64,000 nt of DNA from Mucilaginibacter rubeus (GTDB lineage Bacteria > Bacteroidota > Bacteroidia > Sphingobacteriales > Sphingobacteriaceae). Position 1 is the stretch's first letter. Every line of letters begins with the position of its first letter. Location of the stretch: NCBI RefSeq assembly GCF_003286415.2, contig NZ_CP043450.1:620001-684000 (forward strand), given 5' to 3'. The translations under genes and the position numbers were made by a program. The notes beneath the pieces were generated by a model. It was not told the origin of the DNA and searched no databases. It saw only the letters and a program-made list of their open reading frames with translations. Of the stretch, positions 63,843-64,000 are shown in pieces.

Positions 63843-64000
63843 ATGAAGAAACACAGGCTGGTAATTATTGACGATCATTATGATATCCTCGAAATCCTGA
63901 AATATAATATGGTGCAGGAAGGGTACGAGGTGAAAATGTTTTTCAACGCGGTTGATGCCCTCAAATATATCAACGCCGATAATACCGACCTGCTGGTTAC
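63843..64000 (+). CDS. Response regulator, N-terminal part only
   Basis: The first 52 codons: MKKHRLVIIDDHYDILEILK, YNMVQEGYEVKMFFNAVDAL, KYINADNTDLLVT, then the window ends. The acidic pair IIDD and the pattern up to DLLVT match a receiver domain; the phospho-acceptor Asp should be the next residue. The output domain is outside; a PhoB/OmpR-type is common with this N-terminus. The 283 bp upstream (63560-63842) has no gene. Confidence 0.85.
   Translation, partial: MKKHRLVIIDDHYDILEILKYNMVQEGYEVKMFFNAVDALKYINADNTDLLV

Overview
The window reads as the chromosome of a Bacteroidota bacterium of the family Sphingobacteriaceae, most likely Mucilaginibacter or a close relative. The evidence is a SusC/SusD pair, type IX secretion (T9SS) genes gldK/N/L/M, a C-terminal T9SS sorting domain on a very large exported protein, a small histone-H1-like protein, LytS/LytTR two-component genes, weak Shine-Dalgarno sequences and a TAnnTTTG-type promoter. 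The genus is an inference from overall gene style. I found no rRNA, tRNA, CRISPR array, prophage or transposase.

Region 1 (1-2300, minus) holds the N-terminal two thirds of a 7TM-type sensor histidine kinase, cut by the window edge, and a 59-residue H1-like protein. Region 2 (2450-31772) is a catabolic island. Two GH127-superfamily beta-L-arabinofuranosidases (minus) diverge from a SusC/SusD pair. Next come a complete trans-4-hydroxy-L-proline pathway (epimerase, FAD-dependent D-amino-acid dehydrogenase, pyrroline-hydroxycarboxylate deaminase and, 7 kb on, a ketoglutarate-semialdehyde dehydrogenase), an AraC regulator, an amino-acid permease, three exported or cytosolic peptidases (DUF885, Xaa-Pro aminopeptidase, DPP-IV type), a GH27 alpha-galactosidase and a multidomain GH43. 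Together these match the chemistry of plant extensins: hydroxyproline bearing short beta-L-arabinofuranosyl chains, alpha-galactosylated serine and a proline-rich backbone. I read the island as an extensin / hydroxyproline-rich glycoprotein utilisation locus that takes both glycan and peptide to central metabolism.

Region 3 (31932-37167) is the T9SS core, in the unusual order gldK-gldN-beta-barrel-gldL-gldM. Region 4 (37364-43173) has a PepSY-like repeat lipoprotein, a 1258-residue T9SS cargo starting at TTG behind two palindromes, and a coupled small membrane protein. Region 5 (43256-49842, minus) is a tightly overlapping six-gene operon: PqqD-like protein, ATP-grasp ligase, fold-III PLP decarboxylase, a urea-transporter/M23-peptidase fusion, a TPR/beta-barrel protein and a TPR protein. 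I cannot match it to a described pathway, and it is the best candidate for a new system besides the extensin island.

Region 6 (49914-57800) holds a CheY-like regulator, a LytTR regulator with its LytS-like kinase, a hairpin-rich stretch that may encode a small RNA, a peptidase E and a group around an Ada-like methyltransferase (2OG-Fe(II) oxygenase, GHRPCxxCR protein, DUF488). Region 7 (58001-60552) is a three-gene envelope set with LpoB-like and COG3014-like lipoproteins. Region 8 (60968-63559) is a GNAT enzyme convergent with an EEP phosphodiesterase - pyridoxal-kinase-like - phnN operon. The window ends in the first 52 codons of a response regulator. Several families of palindromic intergenic repeats are scattered through the window.
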